Source: Nymphaea colorata (lineage: Eukaryota > Streptophyta > Magnoliopsida > Nymphaeales > Nymphaeaceae). From it: a stretch of 64,000 nucleotides of DNA. The DNA lies in the NCBI RefSeq assembly GCF_008831285.2, contig NC_045143.1, forward strand, positions 6,953,503 through 7,017,502, given 5' to 3'. Positions 50,151 to 63,500 of the stretch are shown piece by piece (the first letter of the stretch is position 1; the number at the start of each line of letters is the position of its first letter). Made by a program: the position numbers and the translations under genes. Under the pieces are notes generated by a model, which worked only from the letters and a program-made list of their open reading frames with translations, was not told where the DNA came from and searched no databases.

Positions 50151-51006
50151 CACCTCCGATCGACGCCTCAATTGTCGCAAGAAAACAGAATGAAGCACTT
50201 CGCTTTCTTATGTACGGACTAGAGGTGGAGAGATCAAGATCTCCACACCAAGCAAACGGAAGATGACCAGAATTCAAAAGCAGCTAAGTCCACTACAAGT
50301 CTTTTGCAGATGGTTGCCCCTTGATGGCAGTCTTCAATTGATGATTCCCACAGCATTGAAGCGATCTGGCAAGTTGGCTCATTCTGCAGGAAGCTGCATG
50401 CCTTGACTTGGTCCTACCACTTTAAATGACTACGTGTAATGACACTGCATAGACGTTGGGTTAACAGTTGGCCAAGTCTAATCCTTTCATCTTGCAATTT
50501 AGATTTTAAAAGTTCTCGTTCACTAGAAATCGTAAAATTTACCAATTTAGTGAGAAGCAAGGCCTGAAGCATGGGCGAACAAACGAGACTAAATTATACA
50601 TTTATATTGAAAAAATATTTTCTAAAACTAAGGGACCAGGCTCAAGGAGGACCCACTCACTCACTTGAGTGAGGGGGCCGAGAAAAGAGGAAGGGCACCT
50701 GACCGTTTTTGAATAAAAGAAAGAGGGAACGAGAGTACCCTTCTCGAACTGAACTCTCGCGACACCAGCAAGAGGGGCAACGTGAGTATGTGCCAACTGT
50801 GAAGGATGGAAGGAAGAAAGAGAAGGAAGAACAAGGCAGTGGGCTTGTGCTCAGTATGAGTACATGTGCAGGGAAAGGAAATGAAGAAAACAAGAGGAAT
50901 GTTGATGATCTCTTTTGTAGTTTTTTTTCATGTGTTCATATTTTGTTAGGATGATTTATGCTATTTTTTGCAAGAAGAATAACACATATTGATGTCATTG
51001 TACAGT

Positions 51007-51008
<2 letters not shown>

Positions 51009-51051
<43 letters not shown>
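51009..51051. repeat. (TA)n microsatellite at the edge of the tandem array
   Basis: About 21 TA units begin 9 bp beyond the end of unit 3. Confidence 0.96.
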
Positions 51052-51054
<3 letters not shown>

Positions 51055-54000
51055 TGGTTTTTTATTTCATTATTGAGGATCTTTTTGCATTATTTAACAT
51101 ATATATTTTACATATTACAGTAATATTAGTGTTGAGAATTCAACGTATTTTGCTAGCAGCAAGGTGTTTTTGATTTTTTAGCAGTTTAATGTAGTACTTC
51201 TTATAAAATCAGTTTGTTTGAATTGCTACGTGATGCTAAAAGCTGTCATTACCTGCATAATTGTTTGATATATAATTTGTTGGAGAAAATAAACATAACA
51301 TAAAATCTAAAAATTATTTGAAATGCGTTTTTTTAAATAGTTGAAATTGGACAAATGGAATTTTTAAATTGGCCAGAAAATTGGACAGCCACTGGTTTTG
51401 AGTGGAATTGGTCAGATGACTCTTGTGCATTACAGTAAGGTTGACAGTGAGGGCGGCTGGTTTAGGCCTACATGTATCCAACTTCTCTATCTACCAATCA
51501 CGTGACCATGTTATAAACGGTCTGGATTTGGGGTTGGATTACCAAATCTAAATCAAATATGGAACTCATATTATATTCATATATGTAACTGCATGTCCCA
51601 TTTGAATCTGATTAGCTATTGGATTTGAATTTGATCGATAGAAAATCAGAGTAAACTGATTTCGAGTTGGATCAGTAATCGGCCAATATCACTTAATCCA
51701 TTTATCACCGTATAGTTGGGAATGTCAATATGTGTGATTTGAATCGGTTATGAAATTGAATTGTTCTCAAAAAATTGGATATGAAAAAAAAAAATATCTA
51801 ATTAAGAAATCAGATTGGATTTGGATTAAGAGTGACATCTCATCAGATTCAGATTCAGATATACATAAACATCCAATCAGATTCAGATTCAGATTAGAAT
51901 GAGTTTTAAATAAATATGTTATATCTAATGCTTTTCCATTTTCAAAGTCATATTTTCAAAGTCATCAAGATTCCAGATCAAAATTCAGGTTTGGATATGA
52001 ATGTAAAGAATGGATTTAGTTTAGATTAAGATTGGGAAATCAGATTTCAGATTCGGATATCATTTTTCTTTGTTTGTATTTGAATTTGAAATTAAATCAT
52101 GTGAATATCCGAAAAAGCAGAAATGGTTAAAGATATATCTGATTCAAAAACGATCCATGTATATCCTTACCTACATCCTAAGAAATATAGACTTCTGTCG
52201 TGGATAAGTTTCATATCTTGCTTGACACATTGAGAGAGGCGAGTCCTTAATTTAAGCCTAAAGTTCGTCGCGAAACTAACAAATGCAATTATAAAGTCAT
52301 CCCTAATCAGTGATTCTGTATTTCGCCAAAAATCTAATATCTGTTTTAAAATTTTAAAAACAGAACCTCTTCTAATGAATATACTTCTGAAAACCGTCCA
52401 GCAAAAAATGCCAAGGTTAATTTTTAGAAGATGCGGTGCAACGATGAAAAATACGTTATAATTAGTTTTATATCTGTACTTTCAAATTTTCTGCTTTCAG
52501 TAACACATTTCTAACTTTAATATTCTTTATTAAAAATATAAAATCGTAATGCTTAGAGAATTGTGGCGATATTATGATTTGGTGTCGACACCAGATCGGG
52601 GGCATATGTTTATTTTCTCCGATTTGGAGGTGAAATTTCACCAGGGAAAAGTTTCATTTCACCTATTCCTAAAATGAGATGTGTGAAATTTATTGGTGTT
52701 TGATGGCTAAGTGAAGGATCGAAAAGAAAAACAGTTAAGCAACTAACTATTACAAATGTCATCAATTTTAATTTGAATTTCAATCATCACACGAATTTTC
52801 TTTGATGTTATGAAAGAAGACCTGTCAGTAAGTTTCAATTTTCACATCTAATGGGATGCAGAAATTGACGGTGCTGCAGAAATTTTCACATCTTAATTGC
52901 TATCTCACGGTTCTCACTCATTTTGCTTGTACAAGATACATGTTTGCATTACATGAGTGCTTGAAAACTCGTTTTGTTTAAATGTATTGTGATAATTAAA
53001 TGCAATGTGAACATTACTTTACATTGTCATTTTTTAGCCTGATAAAATCTGTATCCAAACGGTTTGAGGAAAAGGACCGAATACTCGCGTCAAGGGTCGG
53101 CAGACGAGGCCACTCGCCTAAATCGTCGGAGCAGGCCTTCTGCCATTCGCCCACACTCCTGCGGGAGATGGAGAGTGGTTGCAGAGGGGGAAGCATAGAC
53201 CTCGCCTTGGAGCTGTGTTAGCAGCGAGGGGTAAGCAAAGCAGGGATCCCGCTGGAGAAGGGAGAGTTTGGCCATCTTGCTGAGGTGGAAGGATGCTCTC
53301 TGGAGAAGAGAGATTCAAGCAGGGAGAGATGGTGTCCAGGATACTCGCTCAGGTGGAGAAGGGAGATTCAAGCGGGCAGAGATGGTGTCCAGGATGCTCG
53401 ATCAGGTGGAAGGAGATGGAGGACTCTGTTGCTGTGGCTCAGGCAGAGTGAGAAAGAAAAGAAAGACTGACCATAAATATAATGTAATGCCAGGTGAAAG
53501 TTACTTAGTGTCAGCTTAGTTATCCTCATCAAGCCACCCATTAGTACAAACAAATATCATTATCTTGGTAAATTTAAATTAGGTGGGTGAAATTTTTCTG
53601 TGTTCGATGGAGAAAGGGAAAGCCTACCATTTCCCCTCCTCTACAGTGTTTCATCCTGCAAACGAACGCCCTGCACGGACAATTGGGGCGAGGAGAGGCC
53701 CTTGCTCCCTTTAAATTTTCATAAAAACAGCTTAAAATGTTTAAGTTATTCTTACTTCTTATGCCCGTAGAGTTTTTATCTCTGTTTAATATAGGAGAAC
53801 AGGTAGCTATCAATCCTTATTTATAAGACTTAATAGGAATCATACAAGCCATAGATCAGATAGTAGATATTAAAAGTTGAAAATAGGGGAGCTATGCAAT
53901 CTTTTCAAGAGGCTAAAATACCCATCAAAGAAGAAGTATTCCCGGTCTAAGAAAACTTATTACATCATATTTTCTATATTTTCAGGCAATACAAGGGTTG

Positions 54001-54223
54001 GCAGTTACCAGTCTTCATACCATTTTGTGACGCAGTCAATTAAAGAAAAAACGCATATGGAACTCAACAGATCAACTTTCATCAGTTCCAATTGTCTGAA
54101 CGAAATTATTCAATTTGAGCACAACCACAAAAGTCAGAAATCTCATAATATGATCCCTGTACTGATCGGACCACATTGGCTTCCTCTACTGAATGTGAAG
54201 ATGGCGATGCAGAGACCTTCTCC
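51052..54223. other. Intergenic stretch between the array and gene 5
   Basis: No gene was recognised. The part from 51780 to 52100 repeats CAGATTCAGATT-type words. A GC-richer island (53040-53480) has open frames in several phases, but its openness reflects composition and a short tandem repeat. The 3' end of gene 5 should lie within the last few hundred bases. Confidence 0.55.
53311..53412. repeat. Two copies of a 53-bp tandem repeat
   Basis: AGATTCAAGC(A/G)GG, then AGAGATGGTGTCCAGGAT and CTCG(C/A)TCAGGTGGA, starts at 53311 and again at 53364 with a few substitutions. It lies inside a GC-rich island with no supported gene. Confidence 0.8.
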
Positions 54224-54707
54224 TTATCTTGCTGTCGGGTAGATGGATGAATCAATGTCCGATTGGGCATGGCCTTCAAAGGACTGGGAAGCAAAAACTC
54301 CTTCTCTTATTGAACCCTGGCCTTCAATCTCCATGGCAGCCTTCAATCCATTCACAACTTCAGTCATGGTAGGCCTTCTAATGGCTGCCTCTTCACCACA
54401 TGCGAGGGCTATCTCTACAACCTTCCATATAGAGTTGATGTTGTATTGGCCCTGGAGCCTAGGGTCTACCAAGCTGGCGACATCTCCCCTCATAATTTTG
54501 GGGGTAACCCATTGGAGGATATGAACTCGCTGTGCTTCTAGTGTTAATATGGCACGGTGGCCTGTGATCAGCTCGAGAAGAACCATCCCAAAGCCATATA
54601 CATCACTCTTTTCTGTAAGTTTGTTTGTGTTGTAATACCTGAAATGAAAAATGAAGATGATAAACAAGAGTACGAAAGAGATAGAGGGAGAGACAGAGAC
54701 AGAGGGG

Positions 54708-54743
<36 letters not shown>

Positions 54744-56139
54744 TATTCCAGCTACAGTTCCAGCTCTGCCATGTTTTGCTGCATAGTTAGCTTAATTCAC
54801 AGACGAGAAATCGAACTCTGATTAGGATAAATTGAACAACTGCTGGTCTGCAGCAGTCAGTATGCATTAACTTGCAGCATACATATCAGTACCTATCACC
54901 GCAAATTTTGTGAGGTTAACCTCTGTTAGTATGCCTTAACATCTAACTGATGAGCAACTCTATGTACAAGTTGTAATTCCTTTTTCTGAACCGTCAGAAG
55001 CACAGCTCATGCACAATAATAACATGCAGAATATGTGGAAACAACCATGCTTTTAACTAATAGGTACAAGTACAACCATATTGTTAACTAGTGAATGCAA
55101 CCAGAAAGAGATTTTCTTCCTCAAAAAACAAAAATGTTTGCATACTCAGGGTCCACATATCCAGGGGTTCCAGCGACTGTAGTTGTCATATGAGTAATGT
55201 CGTCGGTTGCACAGATCTTTGACAGTCCAAAATCTGCAAGTTTCGCTTCTGAATTTCCATTGAGAAGGATGTTGCTTGTCTTCACATCCCTATGTATGAT
55301 TGGCAGCCTACATCCTGAATGCAGGTATTCCAGCCCTGAATCCCACATAACAATTAATTTCCGAAATGCATGATGCTTATTCATGAAAAGAAATATGGAA
55401 CCGCTTTAATATGAGTGTGAACCTTTGGCAGAGCTTAAAGCAATTTTCAGCCTTTGTTTCCAACTAAGCACCACTGAGCTCCCGGAATCCTCTGCATGAA
55501 AGGATACAAGTACTGGAGATTAGCAGTCAGCTAATTTCTCTAATTTCTTTCACCTGATCCACTTTCTTAAGTAGGACTTTCAAGGGGAACTTGTGGTTGC
55601 TTTGAAAAGAAAATGCTGTAAACTAAACCAAACAAATGATGATCATCTAGCGTTGATACCTGATAATAGCTCCCTCAAGTTTCCTCCAGACATATATTCA
55701 TAAAGTAGTATCATATTATCTCCTTCTTCACAGAATCCATGGAAAGAGACCAGGTACTTGTGATGAACTTTTGTCAACAACTTAATCTGCAAGCGTTGAA
55801 ACAAGGTTGGCTGATGAGGATGTCATGTATAACGCAGCAAGTTCTTTTGCTTCAAATTGAATTCTAGAAACAAACCTCTGCAGCAAATTCTTTGCAGCTT
55901 TGCACTGTTGTTCTGGTCAAAGTCTTGACTGCCACTTCACTGCCATCTATTAGCTTTCCATAAAACACGGTTCCAGATCCTCCTTTCCCGATCATCCTCT
56001 GGAAGTTATTAGTTATCCTCATTATGTCCTTGTATGTGAACAAATAGCTACTTTCTAATGCCAAATGGGTGTGTGTCTTTCCATTCACATTGTCGTTATC
56101 TGGCACAGAAGCAGAGATGGTTAACAGTCATGTGGTATG

Positions 56140-56171
<32 letters not shown>

Positions 56172-59100
56172 CTTAGAGAAGAATGTCGAGACTCATACTA
56201 CTGCTGGTGGTTGAACCTTGGTTCCGTCTCATATTATTCTTTCTCTGAAGGATCGAAGCTAGAATGATTCCAAGAATGAATATGAATAGAGTTGGAGCAC
56301 AAATGGAGAGCACTAGCAAAATAACATTGTGTTTCTTCTTGCAGGTTCCATCCAGACAAAGTTGGGTATAATTGTCCAGCCTGTGAGCAAGAAAACTCAT
56401 TTCTTAGACAAGGATTGACGATTAAGTAGCTGTTCATTGTTTAGGATTAATAATTTAAACCAGACCTTACTGAAAGTGATCCATCATCCATCCTCTGTTT
56501 GAGGGTACTTGGAATTGGGCCAGAAAGGTGATTACCTGATAAATCTCTGGATGCCCAGTTTTGTGTGACAATTCCATTACGCAAAAGAAGGAGAGTTAGT
56601 ATCAATCCCATGCATTAAAAAAAAAATCTAACTCTTGTGTATGTGTTAATGATGATTGAGAGATTAAAATTTTGTACCTCTTCATTATTCCTGCTTTATG
56701 CATTCATAAAGTGTAGATTCCTAATAAAGATAAAGCGAGTCCAATTCTTGTTTGTCTGAATTTTTTCCTACTTTTGGTTTCTTGAGCAGTCCGTGACGTC
56801 TGTCATGGTAGTATCAACTACTATCAAAGAACATCCGAAATTGAGAAGTACAGATTTCTTCTCAAGAGATATGCACCTAGTTGTCTCTAAGAAGTCAGTC
56901 ATATAAAGGATGGCTCATCATTGCTTCAAACTGGGGAAGTTGAAGTTCAAATGACAGGCAATCCGAAGGCAAAACTGTTGATCCAGGATTTCATTTTTCG
57001 AGAATATTACTTTTGATGATCACGTTGGAGGAGAATTGTTAAGCATACTTACAGCGTCATTAAACTTGTCATTTTTCCCAGGAAATCAGGTATGGGCCCT
57101 TCCAAGTCATTTCCCGACAAGTTCCTGCAATATCAGAAGATCAGAAATAATTTCACCTTAACAGGATCATTTGTCCATAGATTAGAAGGAAAGGTATACT
57201 CACAATGAATGAATTGATGCAAATTGATAGATATAATTGGATATGGAGCCATTTAAGCGACTATACGAGAGATCCCTGCGTAGTAATTAACATTGAACTA
57301 ATTGCGACTGTTGACAGTAAAAGGTTCACAAGAAAGACAAATCAGTGTTGCTTACAAGGAAATGATTTTTGGTGATGAAGGATTTTCATAGCTGCAGCCC
57401 AATCCATCCCAAGGGTAGCCCTGGGGAAGACATGGATCAGAATTCCAGTTTTTCTTCAAGTTGTAATGGTCTCTAGTTCCCCTGATTGCGTCAACTGCAA
57501 CGAAGATGTTTCAAGACCAACGGTGGCCAGCATCAACAAGCTTGTTATACGAAAACCAGAAATGATTCTAATTTCTATGGAATAGAGTTCCTAAAGACCC
57601 ACCATCCTGCTCGTTGGTCGCAGAGCCAGTGACATCACGTGCTTCGTAGACCTCAAGAGCATTTATAATTGGCCCACGAGTAGAAGTCTGTGTAACATTT
57701 ATTGAGAACGAATAGCTTACCAGAGTGTCAGGTGAAGTGCTGTATACGGTGTTCGAAGCAAGATATCTAAGAACTAAAGAATCTAACCAAGGTTGTCCAT
57801 TCTTGGTGATTGTGAGATTTCTTGTTTGGTTTCCTTTGTAGTCTATCAGCTCCGCAAAATGGAAGAAAGCATAGATGCGAGCACTGGGTTTCGTGTTCCA
57901 TTTGATTGTGATGGGACCGGGTGAGGTCACAGCAGTCTGCATAATGGCAGTGGGCCGTCCAAATCTCTTGGTAGAGTCTTCCTTTACTTCCAGATTTGTG
58001 ATAAGTGGAGTCCCATATAGATTGTGGTCTGGTGTCCATATACGATCATAGGGATCAGCAGGAAACCTGTGTGCCATAGTTGAACCTTTATTTTTCAAAA
58101 TTTTCAGAAGAAAATGGATGAATTTTATTTCGTTATTTACAACAAACAGAAATCGGAGTCACCTTCCACGAAGGGCAACAATGCAAGTTGCAAACAGAAT
58201 GAAGACGCAAGCAAGTTTTTTTTTTTTTTTTTTTAGAAGTGTTTTTCTTTTGGTTTTTTGATATTTCTGTAAGGAACGTGAGGTATTTTGGCATCTTTTG
58301 TCTGTAAATGTATAAGTTTCAGTTAAGCACTCCAATGTATAGCGAAGTAGGAACCATCTTCAGTTTCAGAATGGGAGGCAATTTTGCGTGTAATTAAAAC
58401 ACGTGCAACGGCCGTGACTGTGGACCAGGTTCATCTGGACTACTCCAAACCCGAAGTCAAGGTTAGCTCAGTCCACCCCAGGCCTGCTAGGTGAAAATTT
58501 AAAAAATATAATTTTAAGATAATAATATATAACATAATTAATCATAATAAAATGTATAATTATATGTAATATGTATATTAAAAAAATATTATTAAAAATA
58601 AGTTATTGGACCTGGACCAACAACTTGTCAGCGAGCCTAGTGCTTAATATTCAGGCTCACCTCACTTCCTTGAGGAAGTCAGCCCATATATTCTAAGCTG
58701 GGTTTAATTTACTAGACTTTCTAAAGGAACCTTGGACTAAAAACTATGGAGCATTTGAAGTCCTTGGCTGAATCCAGCGGAGTCACAGCTAGGCCTGGGC
58801 ATCGGGTCGGCCGGATGTCCAAAACTCGAGCTCGAGCCAGGCTCAGTTACAATAAAAAATATTTTTTAAAATTTAAAATATTTTTTGAATATAAAATATA
58901 TTAAAAATAATAAAATATATATTATTAATTAAAGATAATATTTAAAATCTATCGGGCCAAATCAGGTACCCATCCGTCAACCCGGGCCTGTTTTCTTGGG
59001 TATGGGCCTGGGCCCGATGCCCACCTCTAGTGATGGCCAGTATTGGTGAATTTGCTGATACTTACCATATCTCCTGACTCTCAATTTCTAAAATTTTTGT

Positions 59101-60529
59101 AGTACTTATTTTTTTCTTTTCTTAAATGTAAGAAGAAAGAAATAAATAGATGTGCCCTATTTCTCTAGCTATGTCTAGATATGCAAACACTAGTTTCTTA
59201 AGGGGCCATATAGTTATAGTAACAGTTTGTAACTGTACCATGAGTCAGTCCCAAAGTTGGTGACAGTTACATGAAATATATATTGTAACACAATCACAGT
59301 GTCCCATGAATCTACTCCAGTATTGGAAGTAGATTCATTTAACAGTAACTACCAAATGACCGCTAAGGTAAGCTGCTAAATAGCGTCTGATAAAAAAGAA
59401 TCCATGAGCGAAAATTGCATAAAGACAGCACCTTGATTCTTTGGTAGATCCGAAGTCGATTCTCTTGAAGGTCACAAGCGATGATCCGTTGGCAGGTGAG
59501 TATATACCATCATATGGCCGAAGTTCCAAAGCTGATATGAACGGCGTGCTGTTGCCCGTCTTAAGCAAACACACTGATAGGGAAGTTGAGGTTGCACTCT
59601 TGATTATCTCGGTTCGTAAAACATGAGTTGCATTATCCAGCTGAATCGTGTTCCAGAGGTCTAGCCCCATGTAGATGTCGAATTTTGGAACCGAGCTCAA
59701 CCCGTCGTAATTCCCATACATGAAGGAAGCTCGGACCATGTATCTCGAGCCTGAAGTCAAGGGTTCTAAACTGTAGCAGTTCCTTGTATACTGTGGAAAG
59801 CTTCTTACTGTTTGGTAGATTCGTGGACTGCTGGTCACATAGTCCGTAGAGATTTGGTTCGCAACTCCACTGGATATATATGAATGGTCAGAGGTGTAAA
59901 ATAGACCAATATCAGTACTGTTGTAGCTTGTACCATCTGGGGTGCCACAGTCCAAACTGATAAAACCTGCAGGGAGCAAAGAGACGACGTTTGGTGGACC
60001 AGAATTAATGACGCTTTCTCAATCAATTCATTCATTAAGGCGAGCGTTTGATATACTTAGAATCATGAAATTGTAGAATCAAATGCCAATTTTTTTAAGG
60101 AATTGGAATTACTAAACAAACGTGGTATTTTTGTTTTCCGAATTAAAAAAACTAAAACCTAAAATTTTGATTTCAATCTAATTTGAAGATGAATTAAGAT
60201 TTTGAAATTTTGGTTCTTGAGTCAAAATTTCAAACCATCAAACACCCTCCTAAGGCTCCATTCGGGAGTCTTACATTCCATCCCATGATGATGGAGATAC
60301 GATTTCTGCAACAGAAGTGCAAGGGTTGCTATGTTTCCGCATCTCTCGTTTGATTCACCCGTTGATCGTTGGAACAGTAGGGGGGCCTTCGTTCCAGATG
60401 TGTTTTGCTGGACATCAACCCCACACTTGATAACTATGGGAATGATCTAGTGTCCTTACCTTCTTGAGCTGCTACTTGAAGATGGAAGGCAGCAAGAAAT
60501 AGCAGAAAGAAGCAGCCCCATGCCATCAT
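54224..60529 (-). CDS. Gene 5: malectin-like LRR receptor protein kinase (LRR-RLK subfamily I), complete
   Basis: Thirteen exons: 60460-60529, 59432-59966, 57603-58066, 57356-57494, 57204-57275, 57053-57124, 56466-56546, 56217-56380, 55876-56099, 55660-55786, 55423-55491, 55146-55335, 54224-54638. All introns are GT/AG, phases agree and the 2622-nt total gives 873 residues. Signal peptide [19 protein letters not shown]; malectin-like domain ([28 protein letters not shown]-type AIMQTAV); LRR cap NWNSDPCLP and three LRRs; membrane segment [19 protein letters not shown] followed by basic QRKNNMRR; Ser/Thr kinase with [11 protein letters not shown] loop, VAVKT lysine, HRDVKTSN catalytic loop, DFG and GTPGYVDPE. 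All catalytic residues are present and it is an RD kinase. The family acts at the plasma membrane in defence, symbiosis or growth signalling; the ligand here is unknown. It is the only intact receptor kinase of the cluster. Confidence 0.93.
54701..54743. repeat. GA-rich microsatellite in intron 12 of gene 5
   Basis: An AG-rich tract ends in about 11 GA units, within the intron between kinase exons 12 and 13. Confidence 0.9.
58790..59029. mobile_element. hAT-like MITE in intron 2 of gene 5
   Basis: The ends TAGGCCTGGGCATCGGG and, inverted, TAGAGGTGGGCATCGGG match at 14 of 17 positions, with GC-rich ends and an AT-rich core, 240 bp in all. The GGTGGGCA-type terminus is common in plant hAT elements. 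The flanking 8-mers (GTCACAGC and GTGATGGC) match only 5 of 8, so the target duplication is decayed or my edges are off by a base or two. Confidence 0.55.
60039..60250. mobile_element. Tourist-like (PIF/Harbinger) MITE in intron 1 of gene 5
   Basis: The 212-bp block is flanked by TAA on both sides (60036-60038 and 60251-60253). Its terminal inverted repeats GGCGAGCGTTTGAT and GGAGGGTGTTTGAT agree at 11 of 14 positions. A TAA target site and GG...TGTTTG ends are typical of Tourist elements. The interior is AT rich and non-coding. Confidence 0.65.
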
Positions 60530-63500
60530 GATCGAGGGAGTACTGTGGCTTCCCCTCCCGCCTTAAGTTTCCCTTCCTAAGGGACATTAACAACCTGCTC
60601 CCCACAACAATATATCGGAGGCACACACGGTTGTGTATTCATTGCAAATCACGAGTCAGCGGCGTGGTTCTTACTCGGTAGACTGCGGCTTCCGTATATC
60701 AATTTCTATGAAGTGCTGTGCATTTTTGACTTTTTAACTTTTTTAAAATCCTTTTTCAACCTTTTCAAAAGAGTTTTTCTTTTCTTTTATATATATTTTA
60801 ATGGGAGCATTTTGGTGTGCACCTAACCACTTTGTCGATTAACCGTTTATCACGTAACAGGCCAAGTCTTTGAATAATAACTTATTAGTTGACTTGACTC
60901 CAATGACGTACGTATCGAATGGGCAGAAGAAAGAAAGGAGCAGAACCGGACATTAAAGCAATAGCGGAGCCAGAATTTTTTGGTTGAAAGGTATTTGAGT
61001 TGACAAGTTCCTCGCAATAACAAGGGAAACTTCTCCTATGAACCTTGAATTGCATGGAAGTGGTCTCACTCTTAATGCCAAAAAACTCACTTTGACAAGT
61101 TCTATTTTCCAATGAAACAGAAGAAAGGACTCACTTCCATTCAGATTTGGAAGGAAATGCTTAGATTTATCGTGGAAAAAACCCCCGTTTCAACTTAGCA
61201 AACAGGCTACTAGTCATGCAGTTAGGAAAACTGAAGCAGAGAAACCATAAACTTTGAATAAAAGGATCCCTATGCCAAACGTCAATTTCTTGTGGAAGTT
61301 GTTGAACAGCTACCTTGGATATTTAACACCGACATATTTTCTCTAGCGACACCCGTTTCTGTCGCTGTTGCTGAGTCTAGATCCACGCATACTTGTTCTG
61401 TCCATTGAGGCTACGACTTTCTACAACGGGCAAGAAAAAGCAGACCATACTTGCTCTCTTAACCTTGCATATGAAATATTTATTTGGGAAGTCAGTGGTG
61501 GAGTTAGAAATTTCTAACTAAGGGCCATTGAAGGTTTAACTTTTAAATTTTATGGGGAACTCTAATGTAAATAAGTAAAAAATTAAGCATCAACATAAAA
61601 TAAAACATTTTTTTGTGGACTGGTGTGGGCACATGCGGCTCCACCACCGATTTGGAAATTCACAAAGCAAGCTAAGGAAACATTTAAACATTGACTTGTG
61701 AATGAAATAATACAAACCAAAAATCAAATAATTGATGGGTATGTATATCATACAAAGGATTTTGGGCAGCCTTCTCCAGGTTCGGGTTTTCCCATTTGGC
61801 TCAACCAGAAAATCATTGAAGATGACATACTTAAGAAACAATAGCGAGAAGAAACGGTGTCGATCGCTTTTTGATCTCTTGTGACAAAAATTTCAACTTG
61901 TTGATTACTTGTTGTAAGGATGAAATGATTTTGTTATAACTGAAAGAGTACCTTAATTCGAAGATCCTTTGTGCTGATGTCTCTGTGATCATACATCAAA
62001 AATCATTCCTAGCTATTTGAAAGAGCATATCCTAAAATTTTAAAAATTTAGTTTAATTTATATTAAAAATTTTGAAAAATTATATTTTGACCGCTGTGAA
62101 CAGCGCCTACAATGAAAAATTCCTACGTTTGCTCCTGCAAATATATATGTTCAAAAGAATACAACTAAAATCATATTTCAAGGCATGCATTAACAGTCAA
62201 AAGAATCTCATGCATTAGTTACCATGAAGTGACGTTAATTGATTGTTTTTTTTATGGAGTTGGATTTATCTCTGTCATGGTCATGCCCTAGTGAAGCCCT
62301 TTTCGAACTTTTAATCTCATTTACCAGGAAGTCTTTAAGTATAATAGTCTAAGAGGCTAAAAGATAAACTAAGTAATAGTTATTTATTTCCAAATTGTTT
62401 GCACATACAAGTTTTTAAACTAAAAGATGCGCTAAGAATTTAGGCGTCAAATTGGTATTTGAATGTTTATGATGTTTACTCAACTTCATTAATAAAATAC
62501 AATTCTGTAAATCCTTCTTTTTATCTGAACAACATCTAGATCTGTAAACAGGTGATCACATCATTACTAGAAAACGACAATGAAACAACTTTGGCATCTG
62601 TTGTCTCTCCTGTTTTTGAACATTTAGAGAGAGAAAGGGAGGTGGAGATAAGCTATTTGAGGAGTCCAAGCTTTACGTATACACAGGCAGGCAATATGAA
62701 ACTTAAAAACAAAAAAGGAAATCAAAGGAGGTGAGGACCTTGTGCTTGAATAATGAGACCATCACGAGCAACTCGAGTCGGCTCAGGCTCAAGCTCAAGC
62801 TCAAGCTCGACCTGGCTTTTTTTTTTTATACGAATGGAGTTTAATAGAGTCAAGATTCGAGTTGCATGGACTTGACTATATTAAATTGACTGGGCTCGTG
62901 TGTGCGGACTTATGCAATCGGTCGGCATTCCTCCCTATTAACAAAAAAATTAGGAGCAGTCCAGTTAATTTTCGTTCCAATTTTTCTGTCAATTTATGCG
63001 TGTTTTTTTCTCTTTAATTGCTTGTATTGTCGAGGATTTCATCGAACCCATTTGTGACTGAATTCGGTCGGCACCAACCACCAGCCCATCAACGCACGTT
63101 GGAGCTTTAAACAAGTCGACCCCTAGACGAGCTCGAGCCAAGTAAGATATGAGTCGTGTGAAGCTGGAGCTCGGCTCAGCTCGTGTGTGTGAGGACCAAA
63201 GAGAAAAAGTAGAAGCCTTACCCTTGTGAGGACCAAAGATATGAGTGGTGTAAAGCTGGAGCTCGACTCAGCTCGTGTGCATCCGGTGTGAAGGTAAAAG
63301 AGAAAGAAAAACTAGAAGCCTTACCCTTGTGAAACAGAACTCCCATCACGTGATCAATACTTAGATGCATCTAAAATCGATCAGTGGCTCTGATCTTGAT
63401 GCGGGGAAATTTGTTCTGTACAACACAAAAAGTGGTTCGACTGAGGTTATACTAGAAAAGTAAAAGGTAGGAAGCCAAAAAAAAAAAATCATGATCCAGA

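Larger units (their letters stand above)
41839..50999. repeat. Threefold tandem array of a 3.06-kb module (promoter, exon 1, exon 2 of gene 4)
   Basis: Units are 41839-44898 (3060 bp), 44899-47955 (3057 bp) and 47956-50999 (3044 bp). Each begins GAAAATTCAAAACGACGC and ends with GATGTCATT. The left edge lies in intron 2 of gene 4 and the right edge abuts a (TA)n tract. Units 1 and 2 differ at only a handful of sites; unit 3 differs more, mostly in the promoter half. Because the units are almost identical, copy number depends on correct assembly. Confidence 0.96.

Noticed and set aside
53000-53540. Cluster of overlapping frames on both strands
   Set aside because: Caused by a GC-rich island and a 53-bp tandem repeat. 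No start context, splice pattern or family match.
56471-56546. Exon 7 of gene 5 ending at the first GTAAGG
   Set aside because: That donor leaves phase 0 and shifts the membrane exon out of frame. The donor 5 bases further (exon left edge 56466) gives 81 nt, as in genes 3 and 4, and restores [11 protein letters not shown].
63390-63462. Possible F-box-associated domain fragment
   Set aside because: Only about 20 residues of weak similarity before a stop, with no F-box or second exon nearby; mentioned in the right-flank entry only.
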